This document shows positions 51,790 to 59,098 of a DNA stretch of 64,000 nucleotides, piece by piece. Every line of letters begins with the position of its first letter. Positions within the stretch are counted from its first letter, which is position 1. A program made the translations under genes and the position numbers. Below the pieces are notes generated by a model. The model saw only the letters and a list, made by a program, of their open reading frames with translations, had not been told where the DNA came from and did not search any database. This DNA is from CAXMST01 sp963793415 (GTDB lineage: Bacteria > Actinomycetota > Thermoleophilia > Solirubrobacterales > 70-9): contig CAWCAC010000002.1 in the NCBI GenBank assembly GCA_963793415.1, positions 1 through 64,000 on the forward strand, given 5' to 3'.

Positions 51790-52240
51790 AGCTGAAGCGT
51801 AAGTAGCTCGGTCTCGTCCAAGACTCGTAGCCGAGTCGCAGGCGTGTCGCGGGGGGCTGAGGGACTCGCCCGGCTCCGATCCCCCACCCCACCCGCACCT
51901 TCACCGGCTCGTCGCTGCCCTCGACCGCGAGCAGGTATGCGCCTTCGCGCAGCTTGAGGATCTTCGGGCTCAACGGCAGCCTGAAGTGGCCGCGGCGGGA
52001 GCGCTTGACGCCCTGTGCGAGGGTCTTGGAGTCGGCGTCGTCTGTGAGGCTCCAGCCGACCAGGGCTGAGCCGGTGGGCTCTGTCTGGGTGACCTTGCAG
52101 GAGACCTTGTAGGTGCGCTTGTTCTTCTTGCGCTTGCAGGTGATCTCGCTTGCGCCCGCTGTGGCCCTGGGGCCCTGGGGCCCTGGGGCCCGATGGTCCG
52201 GTCGGGCCTTCGGGTTCGGAGGGGCAAGGGTCCGATTTGC
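51790..52240 (-). pseudogene. Collagen-like secreted protein remnant
   Basis: A Gly-x-Y-like stretch (GPQGPRA, GPEGPTGPSGP in two different frames) is followed by a domain of the type often found after collagen repeats in these actinobacteria (ITCKRKKNKRTYKVSCKVTQ, then LREGAYLLAVEGSDEPVKV). The collagen part contains three 8-bp units GGCCCTGG at 52163-52186, which shift the frame each time, unlike 9-base codon repeats. There is no start or signal peptide; it directly abuts the tRNA. I see nothing else between 51611 and 51790. Confidence 0.5.
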
Positions 52241-52250
52241 AGGGCTTTTC

Positions 52251-52294
52251 AGAGCCGCCGAGCGGATTCGAACCGCTGACCCCTTCATTACGAG
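52251..52294 (-). repeat. tRNA-proximal copy of the 44-bp direct repeat
   Basis: Identical to 43399-43442, lying in the 3' half of the intact tRNA-Thr gene. Together they frame a segment of about 8.85 kb (43443-52250), as expected for attL/attR of an element integrated at a tRNA 3' end. Confidence 0.8.
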
Positions 52295-52325
52295 TGAAGT
52301 GCTCTACCAACTGAGCTACGGCGGC
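52253..52325 (-). tRNA. tRNA-Thr (CGU anticodon)
   Basis: The 73-nt cloverleaf reads on the minus strand: acceptor GCCGCCG pairs with CGGCGGC, D-arm GCTCAGTTGGTAGAGC, anticodon loop CTCGTAA (anticodon CGU, codon ACG), T-loop TTCGAAT, discriminator T. The CCA is not encoded. It is complete, so an integrating element would have restored it. Confidence 0.95.
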
Positions 52326-52385
52326 GTGAGTGGCGGCAGTCTAGATGACTGATTCCGATTGACCGTGCCCGTGGCGGCACCGGGA

Positions 52386-53283
52386 TCAGCGGTCCGCGAT
52401 GAGCGCCTTCAGGTCGGCGGCTAGCGCGGCGGGGGTGCGTTCGAGCATGCGCGGGGTGACGCGGATCACGGTCCAGCCGGCGACGCGCAGGAAACGATCG
52501 CGGTCGCGATCCCGCTCCTGCGCCCGCCAATCCCCGTGGTGGGTCGGCGTGTCCATCTCGACCGCGAGGCGGGCGTCGGGCCAGGCCGCGTCGAGCTCGA
52601 AACGCTCCGTGCCGAGAGTCAGCGAGTAGTTGAAGAGCGGCTTGGGGACCTCCCAGGCGTAGACGAAGTCGAGTAGCGCGACCTCCGCCGAGCTGCGTAG
52701 CCGGACCGGGCCCGCTTGGAGCTGGGAGAGGACGAAGCGGAGGCGGGGCCTCCCCGGCCGCCGTGGATAGCGGTCGAGCAGCGCCTGCAGCGAGGGGGTG
52801 AAGTCGAGGCCGAGCCCGTCGGCGACGTTGGCTGCGTGCTCGAGCTGGGCAGGGCTGAGCCGGGTCGCAAGGTCGAGCAGGGTGCGGGAGACGGTCGTGG
52901 TCGCGATTCCCTCGTGATCGGTGATCTCGTCGGAGGGCAGCGAGTGAGTGTGGAGGCGGATGCCGCTCGGTGCCGCGACCCGCCGCGGGCAGGTGACGTC
53001 GATCACGGCAGCGGCCGACGGCCGGAAGCCGAGGTGAGACCCGGCGGCTGCATGGCTGAGGACGGCGTCATCCCCGATCCGCAGCAGCGCCTCCACCCAC
53101 CCGACCTCCCGCGAGGCATGCGTGTGGCCGACCGCGTAGACACCGCGACAGACGGGGATCAGTCGACCACGCTGGACCCTCTTTTGAATGGCTCCGCGAC
53201 TCAGGCCGAGGGCTTTGAGTTGAGGAGAGGAGACGCGGCCCCACTGGCGGGCGGCAAGCTCGCCGATCTTGGCGTCCCAGCAT
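52386..53283 (-). CDS. AbiEi-type antitoxin domain plus DUF559-like nuclease domain
   Basis: The protein has about 298 residues. The N-terminal part (IGELAARQWGRVSSPQLKAL, then RLIPVCRGVYAVGH) is the winged-helix AbiEi_4 domain of type IV antitoxins. The middle has HTHSLPSDEITDHEGIATTT, and the C-terminal part (RFELDAAWPDARLAVEMDTPTHH, then RDRFLRVAGWTVIRVTPRML) is the DUF559/Vsr-like endonuclease fold with E and D residues. The start is unclear: the ATG at 53281-53283 is one base out of frame, suggesting a one-base error there. No AbiEii toxin gene is adjacent. Confidence 0.75.
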
Positions 53284-53294
53284 GAACGACATCC

Positions 53295-53317
53295 TTTGCA
53301 TTCCCAGGGAATGCAAA
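53295..53317. promoter_or_regulatory. 23-bp palindrome upstream of the AbiEi-like gene
   Basis: TTTGCATTCCC and its exact inverse flank one central A, 12 bases upstream of the likely start codon. The position and symmetry fit an operator for autoregulation by the AbiEi-type winged helix, as known for AbiE systems. Confidence 0.5.
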
Positions 53318-53578
53318 TCGTGCACCTCGTCTCCACGCCATCGACTCTGGCGTGGAAACCCGCACGGATGTGAGACCCGCCGTGAAGAACCTCACGCCCC
53401 ACGCACACGAAACCGTGGCGGTAGCGGTGAGAGTGATGTCACCGGCTCCTCGGGCCGCCCCGCGCCGCTTCCCTCACTGCTCCACGGCGCCGCCTGCGCC
53501 ATCGACCACGGCAGCGCCACTCCCCCGCGGTCCGCGCCGCAGCGCCGAGACAGCGGGAACGCCGAAGGACCCCCCGAA

Positions 53579-54289
53579 CTACTCGGGCTCGATCAGCTTG
53601 TAGCCGACGCCGCGGACCGTGAGCACGAGCTCGGGGTCCTGGGGGTCGCGCTCGATCTTCTGGCGCAGGTTGGAGATGTGGACGTCGCAGGCGCGGACGT
53701 CGCCGGAGAACTCCGACTGCCAGAGCTCCTCCATGATCTCGAGCCGGCTGAAGACCTGGCCGGGGCGCTCGGCGAGCAGGCGCAGGACCTGGAACTCGGA
53801 GCGGGTCAGGTTGACGGGCTCGCCCCTGACGGTGACGAGGTGGCGGGCGAGATCGATCGTGACCTCGCCGGCGTCGATTCCCTTGCCGTTCTCCTCGCCA
53901 CCGCCGCTGACGCGGTCGAGCTCGCGACGGCGCAGCTGGGCGCGGACGCGGCCGAGCAGCTCACGGACGCTGAAAGGCTTGGTCACGTAGTCGTCGGCGC
54001 CGACCTCGAGACCGACGACCTTGTCGACCTCGGCGTCCTTGGCGGTCAGCAGGATGATCGGCACGGGACTGCGGCCGCGGATGTCACGGCAGAGGTCGAG
54101 GCCGCTCTTGCCCGGCATCATGATGTCGAGGACGAGCAGGTCGTAGTCGACATCGGCGCCGATCTTCGAGTCGGCGTCGTCGCCGTCCTCGGCGATCGTG
54201 ACGTCGAAGCCTTCCTGCTTGAGCGCGTATCCGACCGACTCGCGGACCGACGGCTCGTCATCGGCGACGAGGATCCTGCCGCGGCTCAA
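53579..54289 (-). CDS. Two-component response regulator, OmpR/PhoB family
   Basis: The protein has 236 residues. The receiver domain has ILVADDEP (acidic pair), the phosphorylated Asp in LLVLDIMMPG, and the K in DYVTKPF. The DNA-binding winged helix ends in SRLEIMEELW and VRACDVHISNLRQKIE, then RGVGYKL. Its cognate kinase gene is just upstream on the strand, ten bases away. Confidence 0.94.
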   Translation of the reverse strand: MSRGRILVADDEPSVRESVGYALKQEGFDVTIAEDGDDADSKIGADVDYDLLVLDIMMPGKSGLDLCRDIRGRSPVPIILLTAKDAEVDKVVGLEVGADDYVTKPFSVRELLGRVRAQLRRRELDRVSGGGEENGKGIDAGEVTIDLARHLVTVRGEPVNLTRSEFQVLRLLAERPGQVFSRLEIMEELWQSEFSGDVRACDVHISNLRQKIERDPQDPELVLTVRGVGYKLIEPE

Positions 54290-54299
54290 CCGAGCCTCC

Positions 54300-56090
54300 T
54301 CATGCGATCGGGGTCGGGGTCGGGGCCGCTTCGCGTAGGCGGATCTTGAAGGTGCTTCCTTGGCCCTCCACGGAGTCCACTGTTATCTCTCCACCCATCA
54401 CGTCAATCATTCGCTTAGCGATCGCCAATCCTAGGCCGAAACCGTCTCGCTCCAAGGATCCGCTCCCACGATAGAACCGCTCGAAGACGCGATCGCGCTC
54501 AGCCGCTGGGATACCGGCACCGGTGTCCTCCACTTCGATGACGATGTCGCCTTCTCCGCTCCTATAGGCGCGAAGCGTAACGGTGCCCGGCGGTGAAGTG
54601 TGTTTGTAAGCGTTCGTTAGCAAGCCGATCACCACTTGGCGCAGCAGCACCGGGTCGGCGGAGGCGACGAGGTCCTGCTCGGCGCCGCTCTCGCGGACCA
54701 GCTCGACGCCCTCCGGCGCCTCGGCCGTGTTGATCGACTCGTCGAGGACCATGCCGACGCTGACGACGTCGGCCTCCCCCTCCCCGATCGCCTCCATCCG
54801 CGCCAGCGTCAGCAGCGACTTCGTCAGCCGGGCGACGCGGTCGACGTCGGTTGCGAGGCGGTCGAGGAAGTGGTCGCGGGCCTCGGGGTCGTCCTTGGCG
54901 CCGGAGCGCAGCACCTCGATCGCACCGGACATGCCGGCGATCGGGTTGCGCAGCTCGTGCGCGGCATTGGAGACGAACTCGCGCTCGGCCTGATCGCGGC
55001 GCAGCTCCTCGGTCCGGTCGCGGACGACGATCAGCACGGCGCTCTCGGCCGGCAGGTGGCGGGCGCTGATCGCGACGACCCGATCCTCGATCGCGACGTG
55101 ATCGGTCTCGACCGTGCCGCGATGGCTGGCGCGGCGGACCCACGGGCGCAGCGGCTCGGCCGGCTGGCCGCCGGGCGTGATCAGCTCGGCCGCGGCAGGG
55201 TTGGCGAAGCGGACGTCGCCGTCGGAGCCGACGACGATCACGGCGTCCTCGAGCGAGACGAACACGGCGGAGAGCCGGTCGCGCTCGGAGGAGAGTGCCT
55301 CGAAGGTTTCGGCGAGGGCGATCCGCATCGCATCGAGCGCGCGGCCGAGGTCGCCGATCTCATCGCGGCCGCGCGGGTACATCGGCTCGCTCAGATCGCC
55401 CTCGGCGATCCGTCCGGCGGCCGCCGCCAGGCGTTTGACGCGGCTCGTGATCAGGCTGGCGACGAGGAAGCCGATGATCGCGGCGACGACGACCGCCAGC
55501 GCCAGCGCCGTCAGCCGCTCGCCGCGCAGTGCCGCGAGCGCATCGGAGACCTCGGCCGGGCGATCGGCCTGGACCAGCACGACGCCGTCGGGGCCGACCT
55601 TGTCGTCGCGGTAGATCGGCAGCGCCACGACTGTCAGACCCGCTTCGAACTCACTGACGAAGCGACGCCCGTTGGCCGCCTTCTTGCGGGCGAGGCGCTG
55701 GTTCGGGACCTGCGCGAGGGTCTGGTCGGCGATCTCGACGTCGCGGTCGGTGATCAGCTCGTCGTAGCGGTTGAAGACCCAGGGGGCGAAGGCAGCGCTG
55801 CGGTACTGGGCAATGATCGTGTCAGCGAACTGGCCCTTCTTGGCACCGAGCTCGCCGGAGAGCTGCAGCGCCCGTCCCTGGGCCAGCTGACTCGCCGTTT
55901 CCTCGGCCGCCTGCTCGGAGGACTGGGAGACGAACAGATAGACGGAGGTACCGGTGAGGATCCCGATCGCCGCGAACATCAGGGCCAGCCACAGGCGCAC
56001 CCCGAACGGCCGGCGGCTGCCGGTCGGCTGGATCGCCGGGCGCTCGGCGGTCGAGGGCAGCTCGGGTGGCCTCAGGGTCGGCATCGCCAC
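54300..56090 (-). CDS. Membrane sensor histidine kinase
   Basis: The protein has 596 residues. Two helices (about residues 29-51 and 194-216) flank an outer sensor region; a HAMP linker follows (SRVKRLAAAAGRIAEGDLSE), then a PAS-like part (RDRLSAVFVSLEDAVIVVGS), the HisKA motif in VSNAAHELRNPIAGMSG and an HATPase with DTGAGIPAAERDRVFERF and GFGLGLAIAK. The start may be GTG 56090 or ATG 56084. It signals to the regulator downstream; the stimulus is unknown. Confidence 0.92.
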   Translation of the reverse strand: MAMPTLRPPELPSTAERPAIQPTGSRRPFGVRLWLALMFAAIGILTGTSVYLFVSQSSEQAAEETASQLAQGRALQLSGELGAKKGQFADTIIAQYRSAAFAPWVFNRYDELITDRDVEIADQTLAQVPNQRLARKKAANGRRFVSEFEAGLTVVALPIYRDDKVGPDGVVLVQADRPAEVSDALAALRGERLTALALAVVVAAIIGFLVASLITSRVKRLAAAAGRIAEGDLSEPMYPRGRDEIGDLGRALDAMRIALAETFEALSSERDRLSAVFVSLEDAVIVVGSDGDVRFANPAAAELITPGGQPAEPLRPWVRRASHRGTVETDHVAIEDRVVAISARHLPAESAVLIVVRDRTEELRRDQAEREFVSNAAHELRNPIAGMSGAIEVLRSGAKDDPEARDHFLDRLATDVDRVARLTKSLLTLARMEAIGEGEADVVSVGMVLDESINTAEAPEGVELVRESGAEQDLVASADPVLLRQVVIGLLTNAYKHTSPPGTVTLRAYRSGEGDIVIEVEDTGAGIPAAERDRVFERFYRGSGSLERDGFGLGLAIAKRMIDVMGGEITVDSVEGQGSTFKIRLREAAPTPTPIA

Positions 56091-56184
56091 ATGAGTTGTA
56101 GAGCAACCGGTGGCCCGAATCCAAACACCGACGGCGACCTGAACCGCCTCTGGCCTCCCGGCGCCGGGGCGGGCGGGGCCGTCG

Positions 56185-57324
56185 CTAGGTCGCGGAGAAC
56201 ATCGCGGCGATCCGGTGGAAGAGCGCCTCGAGGGCCAGCTCCTCCTGGACGTTCACGGTCAGGTGCCGGCGCGTCTCCATCGCGAGCTCGGCGGCGCGGC
56301 GCGCCAGCGCCGGGTCGAGATCGGCGGCGCCGTCGGCCAGCGCCTGGGTCCGGTCGACGTTGCGGACCAGTCCCCGGGCGCCCTCGGCGACCGCGATCAG
56401 GTCGACGAACCAGGCCGCGGTCAAGGCCAGGGCGGCGTCGATCGACATCGTCCGCGCACGCCGCTCCGCGCGCTTGGCGGCCTCGCCGCCCTCGCGCTTG
56501 ATCCGGTCGGCGTCGCGGCCCTTGCCGATCTGCTCGGCGCGGGCGGCGGAGGCGGCGATCACCGACTCGCCCTCGTCCTTGCCGATCTCGGCGGCGAGCT
56601 TGAGCAGGCCCGTCCACGGGCGGTCCGTGATGTCGCCGGCGCGGGCCGCCTGACAGCACTCCTCAACGATCTCGCGCAGGCGCCGGCCGCGGTCGCTGCC
56701 GAGGAAGCGGGCCCGATCGATGTCGCCGTCGGCGAGGCCGGCGAGAGCCGCGATGCCCTCGGGCGGCAGGTCGACGACGCCGGCGAGGCGCTTCTCGACG
56801 ACCGCCCGCGGCAACGAGTCGAAGGAGATCTCCTGGCAGCGACTGCGGACCGTCTCAAGCAGAGCTTCCGGCTCGGAGGAGACGAGCAGCAGGTGGGCGT
56901 AGGGCGGTGGCTCCTCGAGCGTCTTGAGCAGCGCGTTCTGGCTCTCCTCCGCCATCGCGTCCGCGGCCTCGATCACGAACACGCGGTGCTCGCCCTCGAA
57001 CGGCCGGTAGTGGACCTGGGCGATGACACGCTCGCGCACCTCCTCGACGAGATGCTGGTTCCCGGGCGGGCGCAGCCAGGTGAGATCCGGGTGCGGGGAG
57101 GGGTCGAGCAGGGCCCGTCGGCGCGCCTCCGACGGGTCGGAGGCATCGAGGCTGAGCAGCTCGGCGGCGAAGGCGCGCGCGACCTCGCGCTTGCCGCTGC
57201 CGGCGGGACCGATCAGCGCGTAGGCGTGCGAAGGGCCGGAGCCAAGCGCTGCCGCGAGCGCCGCGCGCGCCGCGGGCTGGTGCTCGGTGGAGGCCTCGAT
57301 CGTCTCGCTCAGGGTCGCGGGCAT
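56185..57324 (-). CDS. holB: DNA polymerase III delta' subunit
   Basis: The protein has 379 residues from the ATG whose complement is 57322-57324. AAA+ features include YALIGPAGSGKREVARAFAA (P-loop), VFVIEAADAMAEESQNALLK (sensor and Walker B region), LEEPPPYAHLLLVSS and the arginine-finger-containing SRCQEISF. It is part of the clamp loader and lies near tmk, its usual neighbour, separated here by a secreted protein gene. Confidence 0.88.
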   Translation of the reverse strand: MPATLSETIEASTEHQPAARAALAAALGSGPSHAYALIGPAGSGKREVARAFAAELLSLDASDPSEARRRALLDPSPHPDLTWLRPPGNQHLVEEVRERVIAQVHYRPFEGEHRVFVIEAADAMAEESQNALLKTLEEPPPYAHLLLVSSEPEALLETVRSRCQEISFDSLPRAVVEKRLAGVVDLPPEGIAALAGLADGDIDRARFLGSDRGRRLREIVEECCQAARAGDITDRPWTGLLKLAAEIGKDEGESVIAASAARAEQIGKGRDADRIKREGGEAAKRAERRARTMSIDAALALTAAWFVDLIAVAEGARGLVRNVDRTQALADGAADLDPALARRAAELAMETRRHLTVNVQEELALEALFHRIAAMFSAT

Positions 57325-57431
57325 CGCTCGCCAGTCTGGCCGATCCAGCGGATCAGCGAGCGGTCGATGGTCGGGCCGCCACGGGCTGTCGATACGATCG
57401 CGCTCGACCGGACTCGCGAGGGGGTACAAGC

Positions 57432-58304
57432 ATGAAGGTGGGATGCATGATTTCGAGGGTGACGATGCTCTTCACGGTGATCGGAGTCCTGGCGCTCGCA
57501 GGCGGAGTTGCCGCGGCCGGCGCTTCGACGTCCGGCGTCGGCGCCGAGCAGCCCTCGGCCGGGACCGCCGCCACACCGAACGCGCTCGACAAGGCGCGGC
57601 AGGCAATGCAGAAGGCACGCCAGGCCCTCAACAAGGCGCGCTTCGCTGTCAATCAGAACCGGACGACGCGCCGCACCGCCAACCGCGCGCTGGCGATCGC
57701 CAACAAGGCCCTGGCGGATGCGGCAGCAGCAGCAGGCGACGCCGCCGAGGCGCTCGCAACAGCGGAGCGGGCACAGGCTGACGCGACGCAAGCCAACGCC
57801 CGGCTCGACGCTACCGAGACGGTCTCCGACACCGAGGCCGGTGAGGTCTCGACCACCGACACGCTCGACTACGTCGCCCTCGGCGGCCCCGAGGTGACGG
57901 TGACGGTTCCGCCGAGCGGGTTGATCGAGGTCTGGGCGAGCGTCGAGTTCGGCAACAACGTCGATCCACCCGACGGACTCGTCGCCCTCTACGAGGACGG
58001 GGTGCGCGTCGCCATCGAGGGCCAGGACCAGTTGGTCTGCGGCTCGCCCGACCTCGGCGACGCGCTGCTCAGCGCCTTCGGGTCGCTCAGCGATCCCACG
58101 ATCACGATGTCGACGCCTCCCGGCGGCGGCCTGATCGGTCTCGGCTGCGGCACGATCGGGGAGGCACCTGCCCCGGTGCTGTTCCAGCGGCCCCCGGGTC
58201 AGCACACGTACGAGCTCCGCTACGCCTGGGGCGATTGCGGCTGCGCGCCTTCGACCGCCGGAGTCTTCTCCGACCGCACGCTGATCGTCGGCCCGCGCCC
58301 CTGA
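57432..58304 (+). CDS. Secreted Ala-rich coiled-coil protein
   Basis: The protein has 290 residues. The signal peptide (LFTVIGVLALAGGVAAAGA) is followed by an Ala/Lys helical region, about residues 50-125 (DKARQAMQKARQALNKARFA, then KALADAAAAAGDAAEALATA), likely a coiled coil, and a beta-rich C-terminal domain with DYVALGGPEVTVTVPPSG and four Cys. It is inserted between holB and tmk and read in the opposite direction. The function is unknown. Confidence 0.7.
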   Translation: MKVGCMISRVTMLFTVIGVLALAGGVAAAGASTSGVGAEQPSAGTAATPNALDKARQAMQKARQALNKARFAVNQNRTTRRTANRALAIANKALADAAAAAGDAAEALATAERAQADATQANARLDATETVSDTEAGEVSTTDTLDYVALGGPEVTVTVPPSGLIEVWASVEFGNNVDPPDGLVALYEDGVRVAIEGQDQLVCGSPDLGDALLSAFGSLSDPTITMSTPPGGGLIGLGCGTIGEAPAPVLFQRPPGQHTYELRYAWGDCGCAPSTAGVFSDRTLIVGPRP

Positions 58305-58335
58305 GCGCGCCCCGCTCCGGCCGGAACGTGTTGAG

Positions 58336-58965
58336 TCAGGCTGCTTCGCCGACGCCGCGGTCGAGCCCTGCCAGCACCCGCGCGTGGACCGCGGTCGCGT
58401 CGCCTTCGCCCTCGACGACCAGGAAACGCTCGGGCTCGGCCGCGGCCAGCGCCTCGAAGGCGCCCGCGATTGCGTCCTGAAAGCCGTCGCCCTCGCGCTC
58501 GAAGCGGTCCGCCCCCCAGCCGCCCCGCCCTTCGCCGCGCTCGCCGGCGGTGCGCGACCCGAGCCGCAGCAGGACGGTCCGGTCCGGCACGCAGCCGTCG
58601 ACGGCGATCGCGTTGAGGCCGGCGACGAGCTCGACCCCGAGCCCGCGGGCGGCGCCCTGGTAGGCGACCGTCGAGTCCATGAAGCGGTCGCAGATCACGG
58701 TCCGGCCGGCGGCCAGCGCCGGCTTGATCACAGCCTCCACCAGCTCGGCTCGGGCGGCGAGGAAGATCAGCAGCTCTGCTCGCGGCGAGAGCTCCAGCGC
58801 AGGGTCCTTGATCAGCTCGCGGATCCGCTCACCGGCCGGTGTTCCGCCCGGCTCGCGCAGCAGTAGGACCGAGTCCGGGCCTGAGGCCCCGGCGATCGCA
58901 TCGGCGAGCATCCGCGCCTGGGTGCTCTTGCCGGCGCCGTCGATCCCTTCGAAGGAGATGAACAC
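58336..58965 (-). CDS. tmk: Thymidylate kinase
   Basis: The protein has 209 residues. P-loop FEGIDGAGKSTQ (residues 4-15), LREPGGTPAGERIREL, the DR motif in VICDRFMDSTVAYQG and a lid region rich in Arg/Gly. It phosphorylates dTMP to dTDP. Normal length for the family. Confidence 0.94.
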   Translation of the reverse strand: MFISFEGIDGAGKSTQARMLADAIAGASGPDSVLLLREPGGTPAGERIRELIKDPALELSPRAELLIFLAARAELVEAVIKPALAAGRTVICDRFMDSTVAYQGAARGLGVELVAGLNAIAVDGCVPDRTVLLRLGSRTAGERGEGRGGWGADRFEREGDGFQDAIAGAFEALAAAEPERFLVVEGEGDATAVHARVLAGLDRGVGEAA

Positions 58966-59098
58966 GGCCGCGACGCTAGCGGGTCCCGGGGCGACTCTAC
59001 CGCGCTCACGGCGCGATCGGCCGAACCGGGACTCTGCGGCGTTCTGCCGACCCTATCGGTCAGTAGATCGAGTCAGAGTTGCCAGCCGGCGCTCAGTG

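Noticed and set aside
51611..52288. Upstream extension of the P-type ATPase frame to 52288, giving 1122 residues
   Set aside because: The added part crosses the tRNA-Thr gene (it begins with the typical antisense-tRNA peptide KGSAVRIRSAAL) and a collagen-like remnant; the family start is at 51610.
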